DNA of 64,000 nucleotides, from contig CAWCWV010000001.1 of assembly GCA_963799365.1 (NCBI GenBank), positions 62,001-126,000 of the forward strand. The letters run 5' to 3'. Positions 52,663 through 61,378 of the stretch are shown in pieces. This DNA comes from Marinirhabdus sp963799365 (GTDB taxonomy: Bacteria > Bacteroidota > Bacteroidia > Flavobacteriales > Flavobacteriaceae). Every line of letters begins with the position of its first letter. Position 1 is the first letter of the stretch. A program made the translations under genes and the position numbers. The notes beneath the pieces were generated by a model. The model worked only from the letters and a program-made list of their open reading frames with translations. It was not told the DNA's origin and did no database searches.

Positions 52663-53874
52663 TTGAAATTTCCGCTCTACATCGCCAAGCGGTACTTGTT
52701 TTCTAAAAGCAGCAATAATGCCATCAACATTATTACCATCATCGCTGCCATTGGTATCATAGTAGGCGCAATGGCGCTGTTTATTGTGCTCTCTGGATTT
52801 TCTGGACTTAAAGATTTTAGCCTTCAGTTTACCAATGTTTTTGATAGTGACATGCTAATAGCGCCCGAAAGTGGCAAAACCATTACTTTTTCTGAAGCTT
52901 CCGAAGAAAAGTTAAATCAAATAGACGGGATTGAAGCCTATTCTAAAGTTATTGAGGAACGGGTTTTTATTCAGTTTGAAGGTAAAAACCATATCGCCTA
53001 CATAAAAGGGGTTGATGCCAACTACGGAAAAGTTACCGTGATAGATAGTATTGTCTATGCAGGGCGTTGGTTTGAAGAAGGACAGCAAGAAGCCGTGGTT
53101 GGCTTTAACATTGCGCACAAACTGTCTATGGGTACCATGGATATTTATAATACCCTGCCCGAAGTTTTTGTTCCTAAACCTGGAACAGGCCAAATTTTAA
53201 ACACAGATCTTGCTAATGCCTTTACAAAACGAGATTTTGTCGCCGCTGGAATTTATGATGTGAATGAAGATGTAAACGGAAAGTACATGTTTACAGATCT
53301 CGAATTTGCACGAAATTTACTTCAATTAGACAGTACGAAAATTACTTCCATTGCCCTAAAATTAAGACCAGAAGTAAGCGAGCGTGATGTAAGAAACAGG
53401 CTTGCTGAAATTTTCACCTCAGAAAATATTGTGATTAAAAATAGAATTCAGCAAAACGACGCCCTCTATAAAATGTTAAATACCGAACAAGTTGCCGTAT
53501 ACCTAATTTTCACTTTGGTGTTAATTATTGCTCTTTTTAATGTTATTGGCTCTATAATTATGATGATTCTAGACAAAAGGAAAAACATAAAAACGCTCTA
53601 TAATATGGGTGCAACCCTAAAAGAAATAAGACGTATTTTCTTTCTACAAGGTGCCTTAATGACCGTTCTTGGCGGTTTATTGGGAATTTCACTGGGCGTA
53701 CTAGTAGTCTGGGCGCAATTGCAATTTCAGTTTGTGTACATTACCGCAACCCTGCCTTATCCTGTAAAATTAAACTTTATGAATGTGGTCGTAGTTTTTG
53801 TAACATTGACCATTCTCGGGCTCATTGCTTCAAAAATTGCCTCTAGTCGAGTGCGGGAAAGACTCTTGAATTAA
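52663..53874 (+). CDS. ABC transporter permease, LolC/FtsX type
   Basis: Inner-membrane protein of 403 residues with a TTG start 1 bp after rbfA. N-terminal SNNAINIITIIAAIGIIVGAMALFI is the first span; a large periplasmic domain of about 220 residues follows, then three C-terminal spans from about 275. NMGATLKEIRRIFFLQGA (about 310) is the MacB/FtsX coupling region. This is the lipoprotein-release permease type. The ATPase is not adjacent. Confidence 0.88.
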   Translation: MKFPLYIAKRYLFSKSSNNAINIITIIAAIGIIVGAMALFIVLSGFSGLKDFSLQFTNVFDSDMLIAPESGKTITFSEASEEKLNQIDGIEAYSKVIEERVFIQFEGKNHIAYIKGVDANYGKVTVIDSIVYAGRWFEEGQQEAVVGFNIAHKLSMGTMDIYNTLPEVFVPKPGTGQILNTDLANAFTKRDFVAAGIYDVNEDVNGKYMFTDLEFARNLLQLDSTKITSIALKLRPEVSERDVRNRLAEIFTSENIVIKNRIQQNDALYKMLNTEQVAVYLIFTLVLIIALFNVIGSIIMMILDKRKNIKTLYNMGATLKEIRRIFFLQGALMTVLGGLLGISLGVLVVWAQLQFQFVYITATLPYPVKLNFMNVVVVFVTLTILGLIASKIASSRVRERLLN

Positions 53875-53910
53875 AAGTAGCTTTAGAAATATCGATAAAA
53901 ACTCTTTATT

Positions 53911-54906
53911 CTAATGACTAAACTCAAAATCCCCGAACATCTGCAATACCTCTTCGAAAGCCGCAAAAACATCGACACTGGCATCACTGGTAACCATTTT
54001 CATTCGATATTCTTTAAAATGTGGGATGCCTCTAAAGTAGTTGGTATAGTGACGGCGGGTTTCAAACACCCCTAAAATTTCACCTTTCCAGTCTATCGCC
54101 ATTTGCAAATGACGTCTAGCTGCTTCTACTCTTTCTTGCATGGTTGGAGGGGCGCAATGCGTTCCTGTTTTCATAAAGTGCTTTACTTCCTTAAAAAACC
54201 AAGGATATCCAATGCTGGCTCTGCCAATCATAGCTCCGTCTAAACCATATTTGTCCCTCATTTCTATGGCGCGTTCTGGCGTATTAACATCTCCGTTTCC
54301 AAAAACAGGAATGTGCATTCTTGGGTTGTTTTTTACATTGGCAATAGGCGCCCAGTTTGCCTCACCTTTATACATCTGCGCTCTTGTTCGACCGTGAATG
54401 GAAATGGCTTTACAGCCTACGTCTTGCAAACGTTCGGCAACTTCAACAATTTTAATACTGTCTTCATCCCAGCCCAATCTCGTTTTCACGGTAATAGGTA
54501 GTCTGGTATGTTTTACCATGGCTTCGGTTAAAGAAACCATCAAGTCTATATCTTTTAGTATCCCAGCGCCCGCTCCTTTACTCACCACTTTTTTAACAGG
54601 GCAGCCAAAATTAATATCGATTATGTCGGGGCCACTGGCTTCTACAATTTCTACACTTTGCAGCATAGAATCGAGGTTGGCCCCAAATATCTGAATTCCA
54701 ACAGGGCGTTCCTTTTCGTATATATCCAGCTTCATGACGCTTTTAGCCGCATCGCGAATTAAACCTTCCGAAGAAATAAATTCGGTATACACCACATCTG
54801 CTCCCTGCTCTTTGCAAAGGGCGCGGAATGGCGGGTCGCTTACATCCTCCATGGGCGCAAGTAATAGCGGAAAATCGCCTACATCTATGTCTCCTATTTT
54901 TGCCAC
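53911..54906 (-). CDS. dusB: tRNA-dihydrouridine synthase B
   Basis: Reduces uridine to dihydrouridine in tRNA with FMN and NADPH. The GTG at 54906 gives 331 residues beginning AKIGDIDVGDFPLLLAPMED, matching the family; the upstream in-frame extension reads through a REP-like repeat. Active-site elements are NFGCPVKKV with Cys (about 96), HGRTRAQMYKGEANW (about 168), and GNGDVNTPERA (about 197). No partner gene is adjacent. Confidence 0.9.
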   Translation of the reverse strand: MAKIGDIDVGDFPLLLAPMEDVSDPPFRALCKEQGADVVYTEFISSEGLIRDAAKSVMKLDIYEKERPVGIQIFGANLDSMLQSVEIVEASGPDIIDINFGCPVKKVVSKGAGAGILKDIDLMVSLTEAMVKHTRLPITVKTRLGWDEDSIKIVEVAERLQDVGCKAISIHGRTRAQMYKGEANWAPIANVKNNPRMHIPVFGNGDVNTPERAIEMRDKYGLDGAMIGRASIGYPWFFKEVKHFMKTGTHCAPPTMQERVEAARRHLQMAIDWKGEILGVFETRRHYTNYFRGIPHFKEYRMKMVTSDASVDVFAAFEEVLQMFGDFEFSH

Positions 54907-54932
54907 GCTTCGACTCCGCTCAGAGAGCGGAT
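54907..54932. repeat. REP-like GCTTCGACTCCGCTCAGAGAGCGG
   Basis: A GC-rich palindromic repeat immediately beside the dusB GTG start. CCGCTC and GAGCGG can pair. It resembles the cores at 39582 and in the tRNA-Ala repeats. It is likely a dispersed flavobacterial repeat. Confidence 0.55.
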
Positions 54933-55019
54933 AAATTTTTTGATTATTAAATAATAGTGCAAAAATAAGCAATATGTTACTATTGTAGGTTTCAGCAGGA
55001 AAAAACTAGCTTTTTAAAG

Positions 55020-55027
55020 TATATTTG
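55020..55027 (+). promoter_or_regulatory. -7 box of lepA
   Basis: TATATTTG matches TAnnTTTG. It fixes the start at ATG 55046 (leader about 14 nt) rather than at the TTG codon 55040. Confidence 0.55.
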
Positions 55028-55045
55028 TCGTAGGAATAATTGACT

Positions 55046-56842
55046 ATGAAGAACATCCGAAATTTTTGCATTATTGCACATATTGACCATGGTAAAAGTA
55101 CCTTGGCAGATAGATTATTGAGCGCAACAGGCTCTGTTACCGCTCGTGAAGAGCAAGCGCAGCTTTTAGACAGTATGGACCTGGAGCGGGAGCGGGGCAT
55201 TACCATTAAGAGCCACGCTATACAAATGAATTACACCTACAAAGGAGAAGATTATATCTTAAATCTTATTGATACTCCGGGACACGTCGATTTTTCTTAT
55301 GAGGTGTCCCGAAGTATAGCGGCCTGTGAAGGTGCTTTATTGGTTGTAGATGCTGCACAAAGTATCCAGGCACAAACTATTTCTAACTTATATTTAGCCT
55401 TGGAAAACGATTTAGAAATCATTCCTGTATTGAACAAAGTAGACCTTCCTTCGGCCAGTCCTGAGGAGGTGACTGACGATATTGTAGACCTTTTAGGCTG
55501 TAAAGCTGAAGACGTAATACCAGCAAGTGCCAAAACAGGGATTGGAATCGAGGAAATATTAGCTGCCGTTATCGAACGTATTCCTCCACCAAAGGGAAGT
55601 GAAGATGAAAGCTTACAGGCGTTGATTTTTGATAGTGTGTATAATCCTTTTCGTGGGGTGGAAACTTATTTTAGAGTGCTTAATGGTTCTATACAAAAAG
55701 GACAACATATTAAATTCATGGCAACGGGAAAGACTTATTTTGCCGATGAAGTAGGAACACTAAATCTTAAACAAACTCCAAAAAAGATAATCAAAGCTGG
55801 AGATGTAGGCTACCTCATTACTGGGATAAAAGAGGCGAAAGAAGTAAAAGTGGGAGACACCATTACTGATGCTAAGTCACCTACAACCAATATGATTGAA
55901 GGTTTTGAGGACGTAAAGCCAATGGTATTTGCTGGGATTTATCCCGTGGATACCGAAGATTACGAAGAACTTCGTTCCTCGATGGAAAAACTACAACTAA
56001 ATGACGCCTCGTTGGTATTTATCCCAGAAAGTTCTGCGGCATTAGGTTTTGGATTTCGCTGCGGGTTCTTAGGCATGTTGCACTTGGAAATTATTCAAGA
56101 ACGTTTGGAGCGTGAGTTTGATATGACGGTAATCACTACCGTACCCAACGTATCTTACAAAGCATATACCAATCGGGACCCAGACACTGCCATCTTGGTA
56201 AACAACCCGAGCGACCTTCCAGACCCATCAAAATTGAACCGTATGGAAGAGCCGTACATTAAGGCAACCATCATTACAAAATCAGATTTTGTAGGATCGG
56301 TGATGTCTTTATGTATTGAAAAGCGTGGACAAATTACAAACCAGACCTATTTAACCACCGAACGTGTGGAACTTAGTTTCGATATGCCTCTAGCGGAAAT
56401 TGTTTTCGATTTTTACGATCGCTTAAAGACTGTTTCAAAAGGATATGCTTCTTTTGACTATTCGCCTATTGGGATGCGCCAATCTAAATTGGTTCGGGTA
56501 GATGTATTGCTGAATGGAAATATCGTAGATGCACTTTCAGCATTATTACACCAGGACAACGCCTACGATATAGGGAAAAAGATGTGCGAAAAACTACGCC
56601 AGTTAATCCCACGCCAACAATTCGACATTCCAATACAGGCTGCTATTGGCGCCAAGATTATCTCTCGTGAAACTGTAAAAGCCTTGCGTAAAGATGTCAC
56701 AGCAAAGTGTTATGGTGGAGATATTTCGCGTAAGCGTAAGCTTTTAGAAAAGCAGAAAAAAGGAAAAAAGCGAATGCGCCAAGTAGGGAATGTAGAAATC
56801 CCACAGGAAGCATTTATGGCAGTTTTAAAACTAAACGACTAA
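55046..56842 (+). CDS. lepA: Elongation factor 4 (LepA)
   Basis: Ribosome GTPase that back-translocates stalled ribosomes. Start ATG 55046 (598 residues). The G1 loop is IIAHIDHGKSTLADRLL (about 8-24), switch II DTPGHVDFSYEVSRS (about 75-89), NKVDLPSA (about 129-136), and the C-terminal LepA-specific domain ends GNVEIPQEAFMAVLKLND. A second, diverged copy of that last piece lies 1 kb downstream at 57788-57862. Confidence 0.97.
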   Translation: MKNIRNFCIIAHIDHGKSTLADRLLSATGSVTAREEQAQLLDSMDLERERGITIKSHAIQMNYTYKGEDYILNLIDTPGHVDFSYEVSRSIAACEGALLVVDAAQSIQAQTISNLYLALENDLEIIPVLNKVDLPSASPEEVTDDIVDLLGCKAEDVIPASAKTGIGIEEILAAVIERIPPPKGSEDESLQALIFDSVYNPFRGVETYFRVLNGSIQKGQHIKFMATGKTYFADEVGTLNLKQTPKKIIKAGDVGYLITGIKEAKEVKVGDTITDAKSPTTNMIEGFEDVKPMVFAGIYPVDTEDYEELRSSMEKLQLNDASLVFIPESSAALGFGFRCGFLGMLHLEIIQERLEREFDMTVITTVPNVSYKAYTNRDPDTAILVNNPSDLPDPSKLNRMEEPYIKATIITKSDFVGSVMSLCIEKRGQITNQTYLTTERVELSFDMPLAEIVFDFYDRLKTVSKGYASFDYSPIGMRQSKLVRVDVLLNGNIVDALSALLHQDNAYDIGKKMCEKLRQLIPRQQFDIPIQAAIGAKIISRETVKALRKDVTAKCYGGDISRKRKLLEKQKKGKKRMRQVGNVEIPQEAFMAVLKLND

Positions 56843-56949
56843 CCTCAAGCTTCGATATAGTTTTCAATTTGAGCGCTTGTGGCTTTTAAATTGAAAATCA
56901 CTCAGCTGCCTTTGACTCTGAATTAAAATAAGACTTCGTTAAATAGTAC

Positions 56950-56990
56950 CAAAAAAAGACCTGACAGATATTATAATCTGCCGGGTCTTA
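56950..56990 (-). terminator. Intrinsic terminator, probably of the 57016 gene
   Basis: AAGACC (56956-56961) pairs with GGTCTT (56984-56989) and CAGAT with ATCTG inside. On the minus strand a T-run of seven follows. The plus-strand T-run is weaker, so lepA itself may lack a strong terminator here. Confidence 0.75.
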
Positions 56991-57015
56991 TTTAATGTTC
57001 AATTTTGAACTAAGA

Positions 57016-57684
57016 TTAAAGATATCCAAGTGTATATCCTAGTTTTATGTAAGGAATAATATAGGTAACACTTCTATCAAAATAAGGTGGGTCATTGGTT
57101 GTATAAATGCCTAACACTGCTTCAAATTTATTTTTTTTATATCCAATCGCATAATTTTTAGTTTGCATATTATACGAAAGCTCACTTGATGCGGTACCTA
57201 ATAGTTCTCCATCGTCAAAGAACACTCTTTCTTTGTAAGTGAAATTAGAATTCCTGTTCAACAAAGAAATTCCTACACGAACAAATATTTCTGAATCTTT
57301 AAAAATTTTGAAATGATACGTGCCATTAAAATGATATCCCACAAAAAGGCTATTTGTAGCTGCTGTAGATTCTGTGTTTGAAACGCCTATAACATCACTA
57401 TTGTTATAATTTAAAAGCGTATATCTAAAAGAATGCTCAAAACCCAAACTTAGATTTTGTAGAATGAAAAAATCCAATCCGTAATAAATTGCTGCCCCAC
57501 TATTCTGCAAATCACTGTTTGTGCCACTAAATCGGGGATTTGTACTTTCACCATCGGTGGGTAAAGGCGTGATTCTATATTCTGTGCCTAATTTAAAAAA
57601 TAGCTTTCCTTTCCTATCTGGCAAAATTTCTTGTGCAAACATGATAGAAGTTACAAAAAGTGAGAGGAGGAACAATTTGATCAT
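57016..57684 (-). CDS. Outer-membrane beta-barrel-like protein, unknown
   Basis: A 222-residue secreted protein. A signal peptide (LFLLSLFVTSIMFAQE, cut near residue 18) is followed by alternating aromatic/polar strands (AIYYGLDFFILQNLSLGFEHSFRY, NSLFVGYHFNGTYHF, and C-terminal TYIIPYIKLGYTLGYL), as in 8-strand porin-like barrels. Function unknown. It is inserted between lepA and the duplicated lepA 3' end, which suggests recent acquisition. Confidence 0.75.
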   Translation of the reverse strand: MIKLFLLSLFVTSIMFAQEILPDRKGKLFFKLGTEYRITPLPTDGESTNPRFSGTNSDLQNSGAAIYYGLDFFILQNLSLGFEHSFRYTLLNYNNSDVIGVSNTESTAATNSLFVGYHFNGTYHFKIFKDSEIFVRVGISLLNRNSNFTYKERVFFDDGELLGTASSELSYNMQTKNYAIGYKKNKFEAVLGIYTTNDPPYFDRSVTYIIPYIKLGYTLGYL

Positions 57685-57787
57685 ATTATTTTTGTAGTTC
57701 CTCTAAATGAGAAATGAAAGAGTAAGATTAAATGTACATTTATATATTAAATATAGCCTAAATTTATTTTTGAAAAATTATCCCCGC

Positions 57788-57862
57788 AAAAAAATACACC
57801 AGGTTGGAAATGTTGAAATCCCACAAGAAGCTTTTGTGGCGGTGCTGAAGCTTAACGACTAA
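57788..57862 (+). pseudogene. lepA: Orphan lepA 3'-end fragment
   Basis: Encodes a 24-residue tail, HQVGNVEIPQEAFVAVLKLND and a TAA, that aligns with the last residues of LepA (RQVGNVEIPQEAFMAVLKLND). About 11 of the last 60 bases differ, almost all at synonymous positions, so this is not a fresh copy. No upstream start exists. It sits just before a strong terminator, as expected for the original lepA 3' end. Confidence 0.85.
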
Positions 57863-57884
57863 TATTAAAGCTATGTTATTAGAC

Positions 57885-57917
57885 CTCACAGGTTTTTGAA
57901 ACCTGTGAGTTTTTTTT
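57885..57917 (+). terminator. Intrinsic terminator, probably the original lepA terminator
   Basis: CTCACAGGTTT (57885-57895) pairs exactly with AAACCTGTGAG (57899-57909), followed by eight T residues. It lies 22 bp beyond the lepA remnant stop. Confidence 0.92.
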
Positions 57918-57950
57918 AATCTTGAATTTTAATCCTGAAACTTTGAATAG

Positions 57951-58178
57951 TTATCCTCCACAATTAGCCCCGGCTTCCACCAAATCGTCTAAATAAGCTT
58001 GGTAGTTAGTACCCGTATCTTCCCCGTTTACCGAAGCATTTCCGTTAGATTCACGACATATTTCAAACTCCGGGGTTTGGTCGCTACTGCAAAATCTACA
58101 GCTGCGTTCTTCATCATCACTGCAGCTTATTGTAAAAAAAGTTACTAAGATTACAAATAAGGTAGAAAAGGTCTTCAT
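57951..58178 (-). CDS. Small cysteine-rich lipoprotein, unknown
   Basis: A 75-residue protein; the second in-frame ATG at 58178 is preferred, giving MKTFSTLFVILVTFFTISCSDDEE, a signal peptide with a lipobox Cys (about 19). The mature chain has C-x2-C (CRFCSS) plus two further cysteines (EICRES and NCGG), which could form disulfides or bind metal. Function unknown. It lies just before the antiporter gene's 3' end. Confidence 0.65.
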   Translation of the reverse strand: MKTFSTLFVILVTFFTISCSDDEERSCRFCSSDQTPEFEICRESNGNASVNGEDTGTNYQAYLDDLVEAGANCGG

Positions 58179-58214
58179 AAAAGGAATTCTTAGCATCTAA
58201 AACGAAGGTTTTGT

Positions 58215-60158
58215 TTAAATATTTTGATTTTCAGCCTTTGGTAAACTCTCATCGTCTTGTGTTGCAACAACTACATCCTCAAAATCTATGGGTTTTCCTA
58301 AATAAGCAATCATGTTACCTTGCTCTATGTCAAATTCGGTCAAGGTGTCTATAAGGCGTAAATTACCTTCAGTGTCTTTTATAAATAATGGAATTGCATC
58401 CCTATTGTCCCGAATGGTCTTCAAAACTTTTAAAAACTTGTCATGATCATTCACCTCAATTTCCTGAATCGAAGGATAATCCCGTGCCACTTCAGTAAAA
58501 CGAATATAATCATGAGTGTTGCTGAAGACATCTTCTTTGTTAAACTCTCTCTCGCTTAACAGTTCTTCGTTGGTCATTAATCTAAAGGTTCCATTTTCAC
58601 CAAATTGGGTTCCAAAACGGCTCATAGCCTGACGGTTAATTTCGTCATTTCCTGTCATAGCAAGTAAATACCCCACATCACTTAATTCAATATTATCTGT
58701 TAGATCATCACTATAAATATTTGCGTTTATAGCGTCTATGCCTAATTCTTTTGCCTTTTGAACATTAGCCCTGTTAGAGTCCACCAACACTACGTGACGG
58801 TTATTTTTCTGAAGATAGGTTGCAATTAGTCTTGAAACTCTTGAACCACCCACTATCATGATACCTTCAGATTTTTTAAGAAATACGCCTAATAATCTAG
58901 CGACCAATCGTGCGGTGGTTGCATTTAACAATACAGTTACCAATACCAATCCAAATACTAAGGGTGTAATATATTCGGCTCCTGGAATACCTAGTTCTAC
59001 TAATTTCGTTCCAAAAAGGGAAGCAATACCAGCGGCAACAATACCCCGAGGACCTACCCAGCTTATAAATAACTTTTCGTTGGTTTTAAGATTGGATCCC
59101 CAGGTACTCAAGAAAACGCCTATTGGTCTTACAATAAATATTACCACAGCAAAAAGAATTGCTGTTTTCCAGTTGTAAATTAGCATTAAATCGTCTATGC
59201 TTATGTTTGCTGCCAGTAAAATGAAGAGTATTGAAATAAGCAAGACGCTTAAAGATTCTTTAAAATAAAGTAGCTCTTTAAGATTGGGTAAATCTGTGTT
59301 TCCTAAATACATTCCCATAACTACCACGGCTAAAAGGCCACTTTCGTGGGCAAACAAATCACTCAACACAAAAATTAAAAGAACCATAGATAAGGAGGCA
59401 ACATTTAATAAGTAATGCGGAATCACTTTTCGTTTTACGGCTTGGTACATTGCAAATCCTCCAGCAAGACCAAAGGAAAATCCTATTACAACAATTTTAC
59501 CAAATTCCAGTAGGGCGTGTTTTGTATAACTTCCGCCAGCTCCGTGGTCGTCTCCCGCAGCAGCCATACCTTCGGTAGCAACTTCTTCTAAACCAACGGG
59601 AATATTAACGCTTATAAAACCGAATACTAAAACAGCAACCAATGCCCCAATAGGATCAATTAAAATTCCTTCCCACTTTAATACTGCCGAAACATCCTTC
59701 TTTAATGGAATATTTCTCAAAATAGGCGTTATTACGGTAGGTCCTGTCACAATTATTAATCCGGCGAACAGAAAAGAAATTTGCCAGCTTAACCCAAAAG
59801 CGTAATGGGCCGCAATACCCGATCCAAAAAAAGTAATGATAGAGCCCAAGCTTATAAGCTTTCCAATAACACCCCCAACTTTTTTAACCTCACCAAGTTT
59901 TAGGGTAAGTCCACCCTCAAAAAGAATGATTCCAATAGCCAACGAAACGAAGTAGAAAAGGCTTTCGCCAGGGAAGAACCCTTTTTCTGTATTCCAGATT
60001 GGCTGGATCCATTGAGAACCATCTTCAGAAATGAAAGTTGAAATTGGCCCAACAAAAAGTCCAATTAGGATAAGCGGTAGAATAGCTGGAATTTTCATTT
60101 TCCACGCAACCCACTGAGCAAAGATTCCTAAAATAATAATGCCGGCTAGTTCTAACAT
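58215..60158 (-). CDS. CPA1-type cation/proton antiporter with TrkA-N domain
   Basis: An inner-membrane antiporter of 647 residues with about 12 spans. The core has LAIGIILFEGGLTLKLGEVKK (about 73-93), FLFAGLIIVTGPTVITPILRNIPL (about 128) and FISWVGPRGIVAAGIASLF (about 366). A cytoplasmic TrkA-N/RCK-like NAD-binding domain follows from about 437 (IMIVGGSRVSRLIATYLQ, VVLVDSNRAN) and then a TrkA-C-like region. It probably exchanges Na+ or K+ for H+ and is gated by the nucleotide-binding domain. Confidence 0.9.
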   Translation of the reverse strand: MLELAGIIILGIFAQWVAWKMKIPAILPLILIGLFVGPISTFISEDGSQWIQPIWNTEKGFFPGESLFYFVSLAIGIILFEGGLTLKLGEVKKVGGVIGKLISLGSIITFFGSGIAAHYAFGLSWQISFLFAGLIIVTGPTVITPILRNIPLKKDVSAVLKWEGILIDPIGALVAVLVFGFISVNIPVGLEEVATEGMAAAGDDHGAGGSYTKHALLEFGKIVVIGFSFGLAGGFAMYQAVKRKVIPHYLLNVASLSMVLLIFVLSDLFAHESGLLAVVVMGMYLGNTDLPNLKELLYFKESLSVLLISILFILLAANISIDDLMLIYNWKTAILFAVVIFIVRPIGVFLSTWGSNLKTNEKLFISWVGPRGIVAAGIASLFGTKLVELGIPGAEYITPLVFGLVLVTVLLNATTARLVARLLGVFLKKSEGIMIVGGSRVSRLIATYLQKNNRHVVLVDSNRANVQKAKELGIDAINANIYSDDLTDNIELSDVGYLLAMTGNDEINRQAMSRFGTQFGENGTFRLMTNEELLSEREFNKEDVFSNTHDYIRFTEVARDYPSIQEIEVNDHDKFLKVLKTIRDNRDAIPLFIKDTEGNLRLIDTLTEFDIEQGNMIAYLGKPIDFEDVVVATQDDESLPKAENQNI

Positions 60159-60507
60159 AGATTCAATGTTGGTTAATTAGGGTGTGAAAATATAAAGATA
60201 CGGGAAGCTACCGAAATATTTAACAAAATTGTAGTAGCAAGAAAGTTGAAAGTAGTATTCCCCTCAACATTTTTTATGGTTGAAAACTCAAAAATTAGCG
60301 TGTTTTCTCAAAAATAGCTTTAAAACCTTGGGGCCTTCAGTTTTTCTCTTGGTATTTGGGGTTCTTTTTCTAAATCTTTGAAAACAACTGTTTAAAAACT
60401 GTCTGAGGGTTGTAGTTCCTTCCACATAACAAACTAAAGCTTCTCAATCTTAAAAAACCCTTAACAACCCTACCCAATCCCCTCTGTTTTTGTATTTTGC
60501 GTGACCT
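60159..60507. other. Gene-free gap with no supported feature
   Basis: I find no gene, tRNA or strong palindrome in these 349 bases. A run with GTATTTTGCG just before the ATG at 60508 is a weak promoter-like sequence only. It holds the divergent upstream regions of the antiporter and MBL genes. Confidence 0.6.
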
Positions 60508-61368
60508 ATGAAAATCTACCCTATCGAAGCTGGAAACTTTAAATTGGACGGTGGCGCTATGTTTGGCGTTGTTCCAAAATCTCTTTGGTCTAGAACGAAT
60601 CCAGCCGACAATAATAATATGATAGACATCGCTGCTCGATGTATGCTAATAGAAGATGGTGATAGATTAACAATAATCGACACCGGAATGGGAAACAAAC
60701 AATCCGATAAATTTTTTGGTTACTACTTTCCCTGGGGAGACTATACTTTAGATTCATCACTTAAAAAAGCAGGGTTTCATCGTGACGATGTTACAGATGT
60801 GTTTATGACACACCTTCACTTCGACCATTGTGGCGGTAGTGTACAGTGGAACAAAGACCAAACAGCATATGAGCCCGCCTTTAAAAACGCAAAGTTTTGG
60901 AGCAACAAAGACCATTGGTTATGGGCTACACAGCCTAATCGTAGGGAGCAGGCTTCATTTTTAAAAGAAAACATCCTTCCTATGCAAGAAAGTGGACAAT
61001 TGCATTTCGTGGAGCATCCTTCTTCAGATTTTTCTGAAACCTCTGCACTGGATTTTGGCATTTTCTTTGCAGATGGACATACCGATAAACAAATGATTCC
61101 ACACATAAAATACCAGGATAAGACCATTGTTTTTATGGCAGATTTATTACCAACCGCAGGTCATTTGCCACTCCCGTTTGTGATGGGGTACGACACAAGA
61201 CCTCTGTTAACCATGCCCGAAAAAGAAAAATTTTTAAACACTGCAGCAGAAAACAATTATTTTCTTTGGCTGGAACACGATGCTCACAATCAAATAATTA
61301 CTGTAAAAAATACTGAAAAAGGCGTACGCCTGGATCAGACATACACTTTTAATGAACTTTTTAATTAA
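60508..61368 (+). CDS. Metallo-beta-lactamase-fold hydrolase
   Basis: A 286-residue zinc hydrolase. The metal motif is VFMTHLHFDHCGGSV (about 99-113); further ligands are in FFADGHTDKQMIPHI (His about 194) and FMADLLPTAGHLPLPF (Asp about 212), with a C-terminal LEHDAHNQ His (about 256). No signal peptide. The substrate is unknown; lactonases and related enzymes share this form. It overlaps by 17 bp with an upstream in-frame ATG of the next gene, so they are probably co-transcribed. Confidence 0.88.
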   Translation: MKIYPIEAGNFKLDGGAMFGVVPKSLWSRTNPADNNNMIDIAARCMLIEDGDRLTIIDTGMGNKQSDKFFGYYFPWGDYTLDSSLKKAGFHRDDVTDVFMTHLHFDHCGGSVQWNKDQTAYEPAFKNAKFWSNKDHWLWATQPNRREQASFLKENILPMQESGQLHFVEHPSSDFSETSALDFGIFFADGHTDKQMIPHIKYQDKTIVFMADLLPTAGHLPLPFVMGYDTRPLLTMPEKEKFLNTAAENNYFLWLEHDAHNQIITVKNTEKGVRLDQTYTFNELFN

Positions 61369-61378
61369 ACTAAAACGA

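Noticed and set aside
54907..54972. N-terminal extension of DusB from an ATG at 54972
   Set aside because: It translates a REP-like repeat; the GTG at 54906 matches the family start.
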